12,619 bases of DNA, taken from Ignavibacteria bacterium. GTDB lineage: Bacteria > Bacteroidota > Ignavibacteria > Ignavibacteriales > Melioribacteraceae. Shown in pieces: positions 1 to 6,194 of the stretch. The stretch is taken from positions 1 through 12,619 of the forward strand of contig DAIEQP010000113.1 in the NCBI GenBank assembly GCA_027347805.1. Reading direction: 5' to 3'. The notes under the pieces are model-generated. The model saw only the letters and a program-made list of their open reading frames with translations. It ran no database searches and was not told the DNA's origin. The translations under genes and the position numbers were made by a program. The number at the start of each line of letters is the position of its first letter. Within the stretch, counting starts at the first letter, position 1.

Positions 1-252
1 AGGATAAGTTGCATTGTACATGCGCAAATCAAAATAGAGTTGATCTGAAAGACCATCTACCATTAACATGGGCTCGCTAATATCTGTAAGTCTGTTTAAT
101 ACACCTGTTACCATGAAATCAATATTCGATTCATTATTGAGTTGTTCATCAAGAATTTTATCATTTGTAAATGGTGTATCTGTCACCCAATCATTACAAG
201 CCACTGCAGTGACTACTAGAAATAAAATTATTATATAATTTATTTTTTTCAT
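1..252 (-). CDS. SusD/RagB-family outer-membrane lipoprotein, N-terminal part (runs off the left edge)
   Basis: The reading frame is open from an ATG at 252 to the window edge (84 codons, no stop). The first 18 residues are a short basic start and a hydrophobic stretch ending in AVA before Cys19, so it looks like a lipoprotein signal, although Ala at -3 makes the lipobox weak. The mature start (CNDWVTDTP...) and the later segment with GLSDQLYFD resemble the N-terminus of SusD-like proteins, which sit on the cell surface as the lid over a SusC channel and bind the nutrient. A GGAG ribosome site precedes the start by about 5 nt. The gene begins 19 nt after the susC stop, the standard susC-susD operon order, and this neighbour is the strongest argument for the call. 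Only about one sixth of a usual SusD is present, so the substrate cannot be guessed. Confidence 0.75.
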   Translation of the reverse strand, partial: MKKINYIIILFLVVTAVACNDWVTDTPFTNDKILDEQLNNESNIDFMVTGVLNRLTDISEPMLMVDGLSDQLYFDLRMYNATYP

Positions 253-271
253 TTTATTCTCCATTAATTTT

Positions 272-3250
272 TTAGAAACCGAATCTTACCCAGAAATTAT
301 AAGTGCGAGGCTGAGGAAGTGTCCCTAAATCACTTGCAAATGTGCCTACTGCATTTGCACCAGAACCACCCTGATAATTCACTTCATAATCCAAATCGTA
401 TTTTGATGTTCTGAAAACATTTCGAACAGACATACCAACAACAAGATTATTTAAATAACCATTTGAGAAATATTCCTTCAGGATATCTGTGAAATCATAG
501 CTTAGACTCATTTCTCTTATAGCAAAATAATCTGCCGGGAAAATCCAATTGCCCTGATATCCGGTATACATAGAAGCAAACTTATTAGCGGCTTCGAGAT
601 ACTCAGGGGTACCCGGGGTTAATGGCGTAACAGAAGGATCTGTTGGAAGTTTGAAAAGTGCAGTTACACCAAGCTGAGTTGCTAATCTATTATATGGCAG
701 ATAACTGCCTGCTCTTGCAGCGCGATATATTGAATAACTATACACACTATTATTAAATCCGAATTCTGCAAACGCATTAAAATTGAAATTCTTTAAGAAT
801 CTGAAGTTAACCGAAAATGATCCTGAATGATCGGGCAATGGATTTCCTTTATCAACTTTTGCTATAGCACCATTTGCATCTCTCACAGGTTCAACACCAG
901 TTAGTTTTTGTGTGGTTGGACTAATAATTGGACCAGCTGAAACCTGAGAATAGAATTCATGTTTTCTCCATCCAACTTTTTCTACGTTTTGATTGCCGTC
1001 AAAAAGTTCTGTTGTATTTCCAAGATCCTCAACTTCACTATTCTGGTAGTTCCAAATGAATGTTAATCCTAAATCATAATCTGCCGAACGAATAGGATTA
1101 ATTTGCAGTTGGGTTTCGTATCCCCAATTCGAAAGTTTTCCAATATTGAAAGGATATGTCAAAACATTTGCTGTGATATTTGGATCAGGGTTGTAATAAC
1201 CAAAAGATGGAGCTAATCCTGAGTATACAATTGAATTTGTAGCATTTTGTCTATAATGAGTAAATTCCAATGAAAACATTTTAAGGAATTCAATGTCGAA
1301 ACCCATTTCAAATTCTTTAATGCTCTCCGGTTTTACTGCTGTATTACCAATAGAATTAGGAATTAATCCAACTCCATTTCCACCAGCGATTGCAGACCAA
1401 GTGAATGGTATTCCATCTAATAATCCTGGAAGTTGACCGGTAACTCCATAGCTGGCACGAAGCTTAAGCATTTGAATTTCATCAGGCAAGAAACCAAATC
1501 TATCCAGACGGACAGCAGCACTTGCTTTTGGATAATCTGCCGTAGGTGCATCTGTTCCAAACGCACTGGCATAATCACGTCTGGCTGCTAAAGTCCAGAA
1601 GTAAGTATTGTCCCAGCAAAAATTATTTTCCCAATATAGACCCGCATCACGAGAATAGAAATATGTATTTGCTGCATATGTTTTTGTAGCAGCTGCATCA
1701 ATTGTTGTGATGTAAGGGCTATTAAAATTTTCTGCATTATTATATAGCTGGAAAGTATTTCTATCCTGAAGCTGAGATCCAACTATAGAAGTTATACTGA
1801 GTTTATCAAACAAATTGAATGAATAGCGTGCATTAAAATCATATGTTATACGCTTAGCATCTCTGTTATATAAACCTCGATACCCATAAGTCTCTCCGCC
1901 ATATACATATCCAAAGGGATAATATTGATCTTCACGGAATGAATTGTAATCAATACCAAATCCGCCGTTAATTTCAAATCCTTGGAACGGGCGCCATGTA
2001 ACTTTTGCCGATCCCATAAATTGATCTATCTTATTCTTATCCTCTTCTGCAGAAAGAGCAAGACTATCTGTAGATACAAATGCCGGATAGTACGAAAATG
2101 CATTTAACATCCAGCCCCATGTATTATTGTCATTATTAGGCCTGTCAAATTTATTCCATATGTAAGAAGTATTTAATTGGAGGCTGAAAGATTCTGATGG
2201 AACCGCTGTTAAATTGAGGCGCAGATTTTTCCTATCCATTGTATTCTGTGAAGGTATTAAACCTCTTTCCATTCTGGTTTCGAATGAAGTGTAGTATCTT
2301 AAAAAACCTGTACCACCACTAACACTAATTTGATGCTCCTGAATTAGGCCGGTTGGTTCTAATACACTATTAATAGTATTAGCATTAAAATATTTATCAG
2401 CATCGTATTTAAAGGAAGGTGTATTCATTCCATAATTAAATTGATAGGAAATATTATAACCTTTGCCTCCAATACTCTGTCCTAATTTTCCCTGTTTAGT
2501 TGTTATCAATACAACGCCGTTGGATGCACCAGTTCCATACATTGCAGCAGCAGAAGGACCTTTAAGTACTTCAATATTTTCAATATCATTTGGGTTTAGA
2601 TTAGCCAGAATGCTTATGCTTTGGCCGCCAACTCCCTGCCCGTATATTTCGGTATTGTCGATTCTGGCACCATCAATATAGATGACAGGCTGTTCATTCC
2701 CATTTAATCCACCACCACCTCTGATAAAGAAACGCCATCCGGAGCTTACATTACCAGAAGCAGTCTGCATATTAACACCAGAAATTTTTCCTGTAACCAG
2801 CTGAGAAAAATTTGAGTATATCTGCTTTTCAGTTAAATCTGATGCTGTAATTCTTGATACAGCAACCTCAGCAACAGATTTGGAAGTTTTTGAAGCAATA
2901 CCGGTAACAACAATTTCTTCGTTTTGAAATACGTCATCTTCCAAAGAAAAATCATGAGTTATGTTACTTCCATCGATTGTAACTTTGAAGATTCCTTTCT
3001 TAAAATTCACATAAGATGCCGTTAATTCACCGGCTTGCCCTTTTGCTAGATGTAATGGGACAGTAAAACTATAATTGCCGTTCAAATCTGTAGCAGCCCC
3101 AAGATTTAAAGGCTTTAGTACAACACTCGAACCAATTAAAGGTTCACCCGCCTTATCGGTTACTTTTCCTTTAACAAGAAAAGTTTCCTGTGCAAAGCAT
3201 AAGCTTTGAACAAGCGCAACGATTAATAGTGTGAGTAAATATTTCTTCAT
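272..3250 (-). CDS. SusC/RagA-family TonB-linked outer-membrane transporter
   Basis: This 992-residue protein is the channel of a SusCD pair, using TonB/ExbBD energy to bring bulky substrates (oligosaccharides, peptides) across the outer membrane. Residues 1-20 are a signal peptide (cleavage near CFA/Q). Residues about 24-103 form the carboxypeptidase-regulatory-like beta-sandwich typical of SusC. A TonB-box-like EEIVVTG lies at 111-117. The plug domain is at about 125-255 with the family hallmarks IRGGGG, PVIYIDG and IEVLKGPSAAAMYG followed by NGVVLITTKQG. The rest is a beta-barrel ending in an aromatic residue (VRFGF), as outer-membrane barrels do. Length is normal for the family and I see no lesion. 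The start is supported by GGAG about 8 nt upstream. susD follows after 19 nt. The substrate is unknown; the nearby CE2-like esterase hints at an acetylated glycan, but it is not in the same operon. Confidence 0.95.
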   Translation of the reverse strand: MKKYLLTLLIVALVQSLCFAQETFLVKGKVTDKAGEPLIGSSVVLKPLNLGAATDLNGNYSFTVPLHLAKGQAGELTASYVNFKKGIFKVTIDGSNITHDFSLEDDVFQNEEIVVTGIASKTSKSVAEVAVSRITASDLTEKQIYSNFSQLVTGKISGVNMQTASGNVSSGWRFFIRGGGGLNGNEQPVIYIDGARIDNTEIYGQGVGGQSISILANLNPNDIENIEVLKGPSAAAMYGTGASNGVVLITTKQGKLGQSIGGKGYNISYQFNYGMNTPSFKYDADKYFNANTINSVLEPTGLIQEHQISVSGGTGFLRYYTSFETRMERGLIPSQNTMDRKNLRLNLTAVPSESFSLQLNTSYIWNKFDRPNNDNNTWGWMLNAFSYYPAFVSTDSLALSAEEDKNKIDQFMGSAKVTWRPFQGFEINGGFGIDYNSFREDQYYPFGYVYGGETYGYRGLYNRDAKRITYDFNARYSFNLFDKLSITSIVGSQLQDRNTFQLYNNAENFNSPYITTIDAAATKTYAANTYFYSRDAGLYWENNFCWDNTYFWTLAARRDYASAFGTDAPTADYPKASAAVRLDRFGFLPDEIQMLKLRASYGVTGQLPGLLDGIPFTWSAIAGGNGVGLIPNSIGNTAVKPESIKEFEMGFDIEFLKMFSLEFTHYRQNATNSIVYSGLAPSFGYYNPDPNITANVLTYPFNIGKLSNWGYETQLQINPIRSADYDLGLTFIWNYQNSEVEDLGNTTELFDGNQNVEKVGWRKHEFYSQVSAGPIISPTTQKLTGVEPVRDANGAIAKVDKGNPLPDHSGSFSVNFRFLKNFNFNAFAEFGFNNSVYSYSIYRAARAGSYLPYNRLATQLGVTALFKLPTDPSVTPLTPGTPEYLEAANKFASMYTGYQGNWIFPADYFAIREMSLSYDFTDILKEYFSNGYLNNLVVGMSVRNVFRTSKYDLDYEVNYQGGSGANAVGTFASDLGTLPQPRTYNFWVRFGF

Positions 3251-3313
3251 ACTAACTTCTCCTACAAGTTGTTTGAATTATTTTATTGAGCAAGCGTTTT
3301 TTATTGTTTGCGC

Positions 3314-3346
3314 ATAATTTGTTACTCAATTAATTGTGCAAATTAT
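3314..3346. repeat. 8-bp inverted repeat in the susC upstream region
   Basis: ATAATTTG (3314-3321) and CAAATTAT (3339-3346) are perfect inverted copies separated by 17 nt, and the right arm touches the proposed susC -10. It could be a dimeric repressor operator or a structure in the susC leader. The arms are AT-rich, so chance is a real alternative. Confidence 0.3.
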
Positions 3347-3373
3347 TGTAAGATACTCTGTACGAAAACGAAT
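3345..3373 (-). promoter_or_regulatory. Possible susC promoter with a weak -35
   Basis: Reading the minus strand, TACAAT (3350-3345) matches the bacterial -10 consensus at five of six positions. The hexamer 17 bp upstream (ATTCGT, 3373-3368) is a poor -35. A poor -35 just downstream of a repeated half-site (3379-3407) is the arrangement expected for an activator-dependent promoter. A promoter must lie in this 216-nt gap before susC, but this exact choice is a guess by eye. If the organism uses the Bacteroidetes -7/-33 promoter type, the true position may differ. Confidence 0.35.
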
Positions 3374-3378
3374 CTTCT

Positions 3379-3407
3379 TCTAACGGATGGATTTTTTGAT
3401 TAACGGT
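3379..3407 (-). promoter_or_regulatory. Tandem ACCGTT-type half-sites, candidate LytTR-regulator binding site upstream of susC
   Basis: On the minus strand ACCGTTAAT (3407-3399) and TCCGTTAGA (3387-3379) are direct repeats with a period of exactly 20 bp. The published LytTR recognition pattern is [TA][AC][CA]GTTN[AG][TG] in tandem, with about 12-13 bp between copies. The first copy fits at all nine positions and the second at eight; the gap here is 11 bp, slightly short. They lie 5 bp upstream of a weak -35 and 129-157 nt upstream of the susC start. A LytTR regulator is encoded less than 2 kb away. Binding is inferred. Confidence 0.5.
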
Positions 3408-3466
3408 TGATTAGATAAATGAAAGAATGCAACTATTTGTTTTTGATGATTGAAACGATCCTTGGA

Positions 3467-3676
3467 TTATTTTTTCGATTTGTCAACGATGTAAAAGGCA
3501 GTAAAAATATTTAAGAGCCCAAAAGAAATTAACATCGCACCGATAATCGCTACAAAACCAAATACATTCACTTGATCTTTGGATGTTGATATTAAAAGTG
3601 AATTCTTTGACAGATAATAACTTAGGCAGCAAAATATCCCGACTATGATTAATGAATAGTTAAAAAAACTTTTCAT
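3467..3676 (-). CDS. Small two-helix inner-membrane protein of unknown function
   Basis: I do not recognise this 69-residue protein. It has two clear hydrophobic helices, about residues 6-24 and 38-64, separated by a short polar loop (KNSLLISTSKDQ), with a Lys-rich end (DKSKK). Positive charge at both ends predicts a hairpin with both termini in the cytoplasm. An AAAGGAAAC stretch about 7-15 nt upstream could serve as ribosome site, and the frame ends in TAA. It sits between the susC promoter region and the divergently transcribed kinase operon, and may or may not share a transcript with susC, whose own upstream region is 216 nt long. The coding call rests on amphipathic/hydrophobic patterning and the start context rather than homology; no alternative gene occupies this stretch. 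Confidence 0.6.
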   Translation of the reverse strand: MKSFFNYSLIIVGIFCCLSYYLSKNSLLISTSKDQVNVFGFVAIIGAMLISFGLLNIFTAFYIVDKSKK

Positions 3677-3765
3677 TCCTGGTTTCCTTTAAATAATTGG
3701 CAACTACTCTTTCTTTACTTATTAATATGACGCATCAAAATGGAAAAAGTGTAGAGGAGAAATTG

Positions 3766-3789
3766 ATACCCGCATATGTATGCAGGTGT
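3766..3789. promoter_or_regulatory. Imperfect dyad (GCATA-TG-TATGC core), possible operator
   Basis: GCATA (3772-3776) and TATGC (3779-3783) pair around a 2-nt centre. After one mismatch the symmetry resumes with ACC (3768-3770) against GGT (3785-3787), giving eight symmetric pairs. A 2-nt centre disfavours an RNA hairpin, so a dimeric DNA-binding protein is the likelier reader. No owner can be named. Confidence 0.35.
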
Positions 3790-3848
3790 ATTAATTAAAT
3801 ATTTATTTTACTTTTATTTTGAATTTGAAAATTACCCTAATCCACCAA

Positions 3849-3877
3849 ACCGTTCATCAGTTTATATGACCGGTTAC
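3849..3877 (+). promoter_or_regulatory. ACCGTT-type repeat, candidate LytTR-regulator site upstream of the kinase operon
   Basis: ACCGTTCAT (3849-3857) fits the published LytTR half-site pattern at all nine positions. Exactly 20 bp on, ACCGGTTAC (3869-3877) matches it at six of nine positions. The pair lies 53-81 nt upstream of the kinase start, in the same orientation relative to its gene as the susC pair, and suggests autoregulation of the two-component operon. Confidence 0.45.
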
Positions 3878-3929
3878 ACTTTTTCATTCAATATTTTTCA
3901 AACAATTACGATATTATTGTGGTAACAAT

Positions 3930-5057
3930 ATGATGTTGAAATTTATGGAAGCATATAACAGGATTAAAATACTTGTCGAAAAACATGTAGGTAAAAATGA
4001 ATACCCGCCGTTTCATTTAGTAAACACAATCGGCTGGATTATCCTAATTGCTGCCGATACTTTTATTGTAAGCCCAAATGAATTGCTTTGGAATTGGCCT
4101 AGATTAATTGCAAACACAGTTGAGTGGCTTAGCGGATATGTAATAACTATCTATTTAAGACAGGCATATATAAGATACAAATACAAATCAAATTCTATTC
4201 TTAGGCTAATTGCTTTTGTTTTGATATCATCATTAATAGCATCTATACTGTTCTTTTTTGTAGCACATTTTATAGATCTTCTTTTCCGATTCCAGAACAT
4301 TTCTAAATATCTCAATTATGTATTTTCAATCAAGTACCTTGTTTTCCGATTGACTTCACTTTATCCTCTTATGACAACATGGAGCTTATTATACTTTGGA
4401 TTAAAATTTTGGATTGATCTTCTTTCTGAGATAAAACGTGCAGAGAAGGCAGATCTTTTAGCTCAAAGCGCTCAGCTTCAAATGCTTCGTTATCAAATTA
4501 ATCCGCATTTTTTATTTAATTCATTTAGCTCACTACGTGCGTTGATTCGTACAAATAAAGATAAAGCTGAAGAAATGGTTGGTAAACTTTCTGAATTTTT
4601 TCGTTACACATTAATTGCCAAATTAAATACCGAAGTGCCTTTGATAAATGAAATTGAAGCTATAACACATTATGCCGAAATCGAAAAAATCCGGTTTTAG
4701 GATAAGATTGATTTTGAATTTGATATTGATGCTTCTGCGGAAGATTATCCGGTACCTAGTTTTATAATACACCCGCTTGTTGAAAATGCAATTAAATATG
4801 GGATGGCATCATCCCCTTCTCCCTTGAAGATTAGAATAAACGCAACAGTAGAGAATGGATGGTTAATGATCCAGGTAAGTAATACCGGAAATTGGATCGA
4901 TCCTAAAAATAAAGACAAAAACAACGGAACCGGAACAGGGTTGTCAAACATCAAAAGTAGGTTGGAATATTCTTATCCTGGTAATTCCAGCTTTGAAATT
5001 AAGCATGACGAAGGTTTGGTAATGGCCACAATTAAATTATTTAGAGGCTTAAAATGA
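3930..5057 (+). pseudogene. LytS/YehU-type sensor histidine kinase interrupted by an in-frame TAG at 4698-4700
   Basis: One continuous frame encodes a whole membrane kinase of about 375 codons, except for TAG at codon 257. Upstream (residues 1-256) there are about four membrane segments (near 33-49, 62-78, 90-117, 130-160) and the His_kinase core with phospho-acceptor His193 in YQINPHFLFNSF. Downstream, in the same frame and undamaged, are the N-box HPLVENAIKYG (281-291), VSNTG, and the G-box GTGTGLSNI (333-341). The stop falls in the conserved stretch EIEKIRF-x-DKI, where relatives carry an ordinary residue; GAG or AAG to TAG is a single-base change. The truncated product would have the histidine but no ATP-binding domain. 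The response regulator start overlaps the final TGA by 4 nt. The frame has no other damage, so a recent mutation, a read error or suppression are all possible. The start ATG lacks a strong ribosome site. Confidence 0.9.
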
Positions 5058-5782
5058 AAAAATTACTTCGTACAATAATAGTTGATGATGAAAAACTTGC
5101 CAGACAGGATCTAAGAGCAATGCTATCCGATTTCCCTGAAATTGAAGTTTTAGGAGAAGCAGGTAATGCTGAAGAAGCAAATTTATTGATTGACAAAATA
5201 AATCCCGATTTAATCTTTCTTGATATTCAAATGCCAGGGAAGTCCGGTTTCGAATTACTTGATCACATCAAAACAAATGCTAAAATTATTTTTGTAACAG
5301 CTTATGATGAATATGCAATTAGAGCATTTGAAGTGAATGCGCAGGATTATTTGCTAAAACCAGTTAACAAAGAACGGCTTGCACTTGCAATTGAACATCT
5401 AAGATTAAAAACCACCGCAGACGAAGAAGAATTAATTAAAAAGTTAGATTATAACGATAATATATTTTTGATGGTGAATAATGTTTATCAATTCATAAAA
5501 GTAAATTCAATTATCAAAATAAACTCTGCGGGAAATTATTCCGAAATTTATACAAGTTCCAAACTCAAGGGACTTATACTTAAATCAATGAGAGAATGGG
5601 AACTGCGACTTCCAACAAATCATTTTGTCAGAATCCATCGGAATGCAATAATTAATCTGGAGTATGTAGACCACATTGAAGATTGGTTTAATTATTCATA
5701 TCATGTTTACATACGAGGGGTTGAAAAACCGGTCGTAATGAGCCGCAGGTATGCAGTAAAATTGAAAGAACAAATGGCTTAG
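5054..5782 (+). CDS. LytTR-family response regulator
   Basis: This 242-residue transcription factor has a receiver domain (about residues 5-120) and a LytTR DNA-binding domain (about 137-240). Receiver residues are all present: acidic pair Asp11-Asp12, phospho-acceptor Asp57 in FLDIQMPG, Thr82, and Lys102 in LLKP. The LytTR part shows the usual INSAGNYSEIYT and HFVRIHRNAIINLEYV blocks. Length is typical for the AlgR/LytR group. It overlaps the kinase stop (ATGA at 5054-5057) with AGAGG 6 nt upstream, so translation is coupled to the kinase, and the kinase nonsense codon could reduce its expression. Domains and residues are seen; the targets are inferred from ACCGTT-like repeats upstream of susC, of its own operon and of the next two units. 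Confidence 0.95.
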   Translation: MKKLLRTIIVDDEKLARQDLRAMLSDFPEIEVLGEAGNAEEANLLIDKINPDLIFLDIQMPGKSGFELLDHIKTNAKIIFVTAYDEYAIRAFEVNAQDYLLKPVNKERLALAIEHLRLKTTADEEELIKKLDYNDNIFLMVNNVYQFIKVNSIIKINSAGNYSEIYTSSKLKGLILKSMREWELRLPTNHFVRIHRNAIINLEYVDHIEDWFNYSYHVYIRGVEKPVVMSRRYAVKLKEQMA

Positions 5783-5809
5783 CTTGGATTAAAACCAAAA
5801 TTTACCTGC

Positions 5810-5838
5810 ACCGTTTACATAATCTTTACACCTCTAAA
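5810..5838 (+). promoter_or_regulatory. Weak ACCGTT-type repeat upstream of the candidate small RNA
   Basis: ACCGTTTAC (5810-5818) fits the LytTR half-site pattern at eight of nine positions. ACCTCTAAA, exactly 20 bp further on (5830-5838), shares only ACC..T.A. The pair lies 37 nt upstream of the -35 of the promoter at 5876-5904. On its own it would not be convincing; it is listed because the 20-bp period recurs at three other places here. Confidence 0.3.
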
Positions 5839-5875
5839 CACAATCACATTTGATAATCGCAATTTCATAATCATT

Positions 5876-5904
5876 TTGCATACGCAATTTTGATCTTTTA
5901 AAAT
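5876..5904 (+). promoter_or_regulatory. Sigma-70-like promoter (TTGCAT, 17 bp, TAAAAT)
   Basis: TTGCAT (5876-5881) and TAAAAT (5899-5904) are good -35 and -10 hexamers with the optimal 17-bp spacer. The predicted start is near 5911, two bases before the first strand of a stem, and about 60 nt upstream of a strong terminator. No coding region begins between them, so the promoter points to a short untranslated RNA or a long leader. Confidence 0.55.
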
Positions 5905-5910
5905 TTGTTA

Positions 5911-6010
5911 CTGAGGTCACTAAGGGTTAAGGGTCCCTTAAAATCGCTGCATAGTTATGACCTCCCTCTTTCTCTCTGAAGATTCTCCATAGTCTTCAGA
6001 GAGTTTATTT
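5911..6010 (+). ncRNA. Candidate structured small RNA, about 100 nt
   Basis: Promoter, structure and terminator line up with no gene between. From the predicted start, GAGGTCA (5913-5919) can pair with TGACCTC (5958-5964). Inside it TAAGGG (5921-5926) can pair with CCCTTA (5935-5940) around an 8-nt loop; the loop holds a second copy of the tandem heptamer TAAGGGT (5921-5934), so TTAAGGG (5927-5933) and CCCTTAA (5935-5941) form an alternative arm. The terminator hairpin at 5972-6003 closes the 3' end. I do not recognise it as any known family, and it does not look like a tRNA or 6S RNA. It could instead be the long 3' end of the regulator mRNA, or a leader and attenuator for the HEAT gene, although that start is 185 nt beyond the terminator. 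Confidence 0.45.
5972..6010 (+). terminator. Strong intrinsic terminator
   Basis: CTCTCTGAAGA (5972-5982) and TCTTCAGAGAG (5993-6003) form a perfect 11-bp stem with a 10-nt loop, followed directly by TTTATTTT. It would end both the candidate small RNA and any read-through from the kinase/regulator operon, whose last stop is 190 nt upstream. Confidence 0.85.
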
Positions 6011-6076
6011 TCTTTGATTTATTGCTGGAATTATCTCAATCAGACCGGAAAGGAGTTTGATTAATAAAAAATAATG

Positions 6077-6105
6077 TTGAACGGTTTATACGTATTGTAA
6101 ATGGT
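6077..6105 (-). promoter_or_regulatory. ACCGTT-type repeat upstream of the HEAT-repeat gene
   Basis: On the minus strand ACCGTTCAA (6085-6077) fits the LytTR half-site pattern at eight of nine positions. ACCATTTAC (6105-6097) is a degenerate copy at exactly 20 bp. The pair is 90-118 nt upstream of the HEAT gene, but in the opposite orientation to its gene compared with the susC and kinase pairs. I could not place a convincing promoter in the rest of 6011-6194. Confidence 0.35.
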
Positions 6106-6145
6106 AAAACAATATTTATCAACTGATAGTCTTAATAAGTGAATA

Positions 6146-6190
6146 TCTGAAAAAGTTTCAGAAAATTTCATAAAACAAGCTCTTAGGAGG
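6146..6190 (+). promoter_or_regulatory. Leader hairpin and strong AGGAGG ribosome site of the HEAT gene
   Basis: TCTGAAA (6146-6152) and TTTCAGA (6156-6162) form a 7-bp stem with a 3-nt loop. It is followed at 6185-6190 by AGGAGG, the most complete ribosome site in the window, only 4 nt from the ATG. The site fixes the start at 6195. The hairpin is well clear of the ribosome site and more likely protects the mRNA end than blocks translation. Confidence 0.5.
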
Positions 6191-6194
6191 CATT

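Larger units (their letters stand above)
3743..3885. repeat. 11-bp perfect inverted repeat flanking the divergent intergenic region
   Basis: GAAAAAGTGTA (3743-3753) and TACACTTTTTC (3875-3885) are exact reverse complements, 121 nt apart. Allowing one single-base gap, similarity extends by AATG on the outer side. The arms are too far apart for a simple hairpin operator. They sit at the two ends of the gap between the small membrane gene and the kinase operon, so they could be paired binding sites for one regulator acting on both directions. Confidence 0.5.

Noticed and set aside
77..86. Third copy of CTAATATCTG, inside the susD fragment
   Set aside because: It lies in coding sequence over 12 kb from the paired copies and has no partner at 24 bp, so it is taken as chance.
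1588..2681. Small open frames at 1588-1782 (minus) and 2463-2681 (plus) inside susC
   Set aside because: They lie wholly within the well-supported susC gene in other frames and have no signal or family features.
4698..4700. TAG as a recoded sense codon throughout this organism
   Set aside because: The response regulator, the HEAT-repeat gene and the esterase all end in TAG at the expected family length, so general recoding is excluded.
4745..4954. Open frame on the minus strand under the kinase 3' part
   Set aside because: Antisense shadow of the conserved ATP-binding domain; no ribosome site or recognisable product.
4803..5057. A separate 84-residue ATPase-domain protein starting at the ATG at 4803
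   Set aside because: It is in the same frame as the kinase, starts inside the conserved N-box region (just after AIKYG), and has no ribosome site. It is the 3' part of the interrupted kinase.
5927..5941. TTAAGGG-T-CCCTTAA as a stand-alone RNA hairpin
   Set aside because: A 1-nt loop is not feasible in RNA; pairing of 5921-5926 with 5935-5940 around 8 nt is more likely. As a DNA operator it remains possible.
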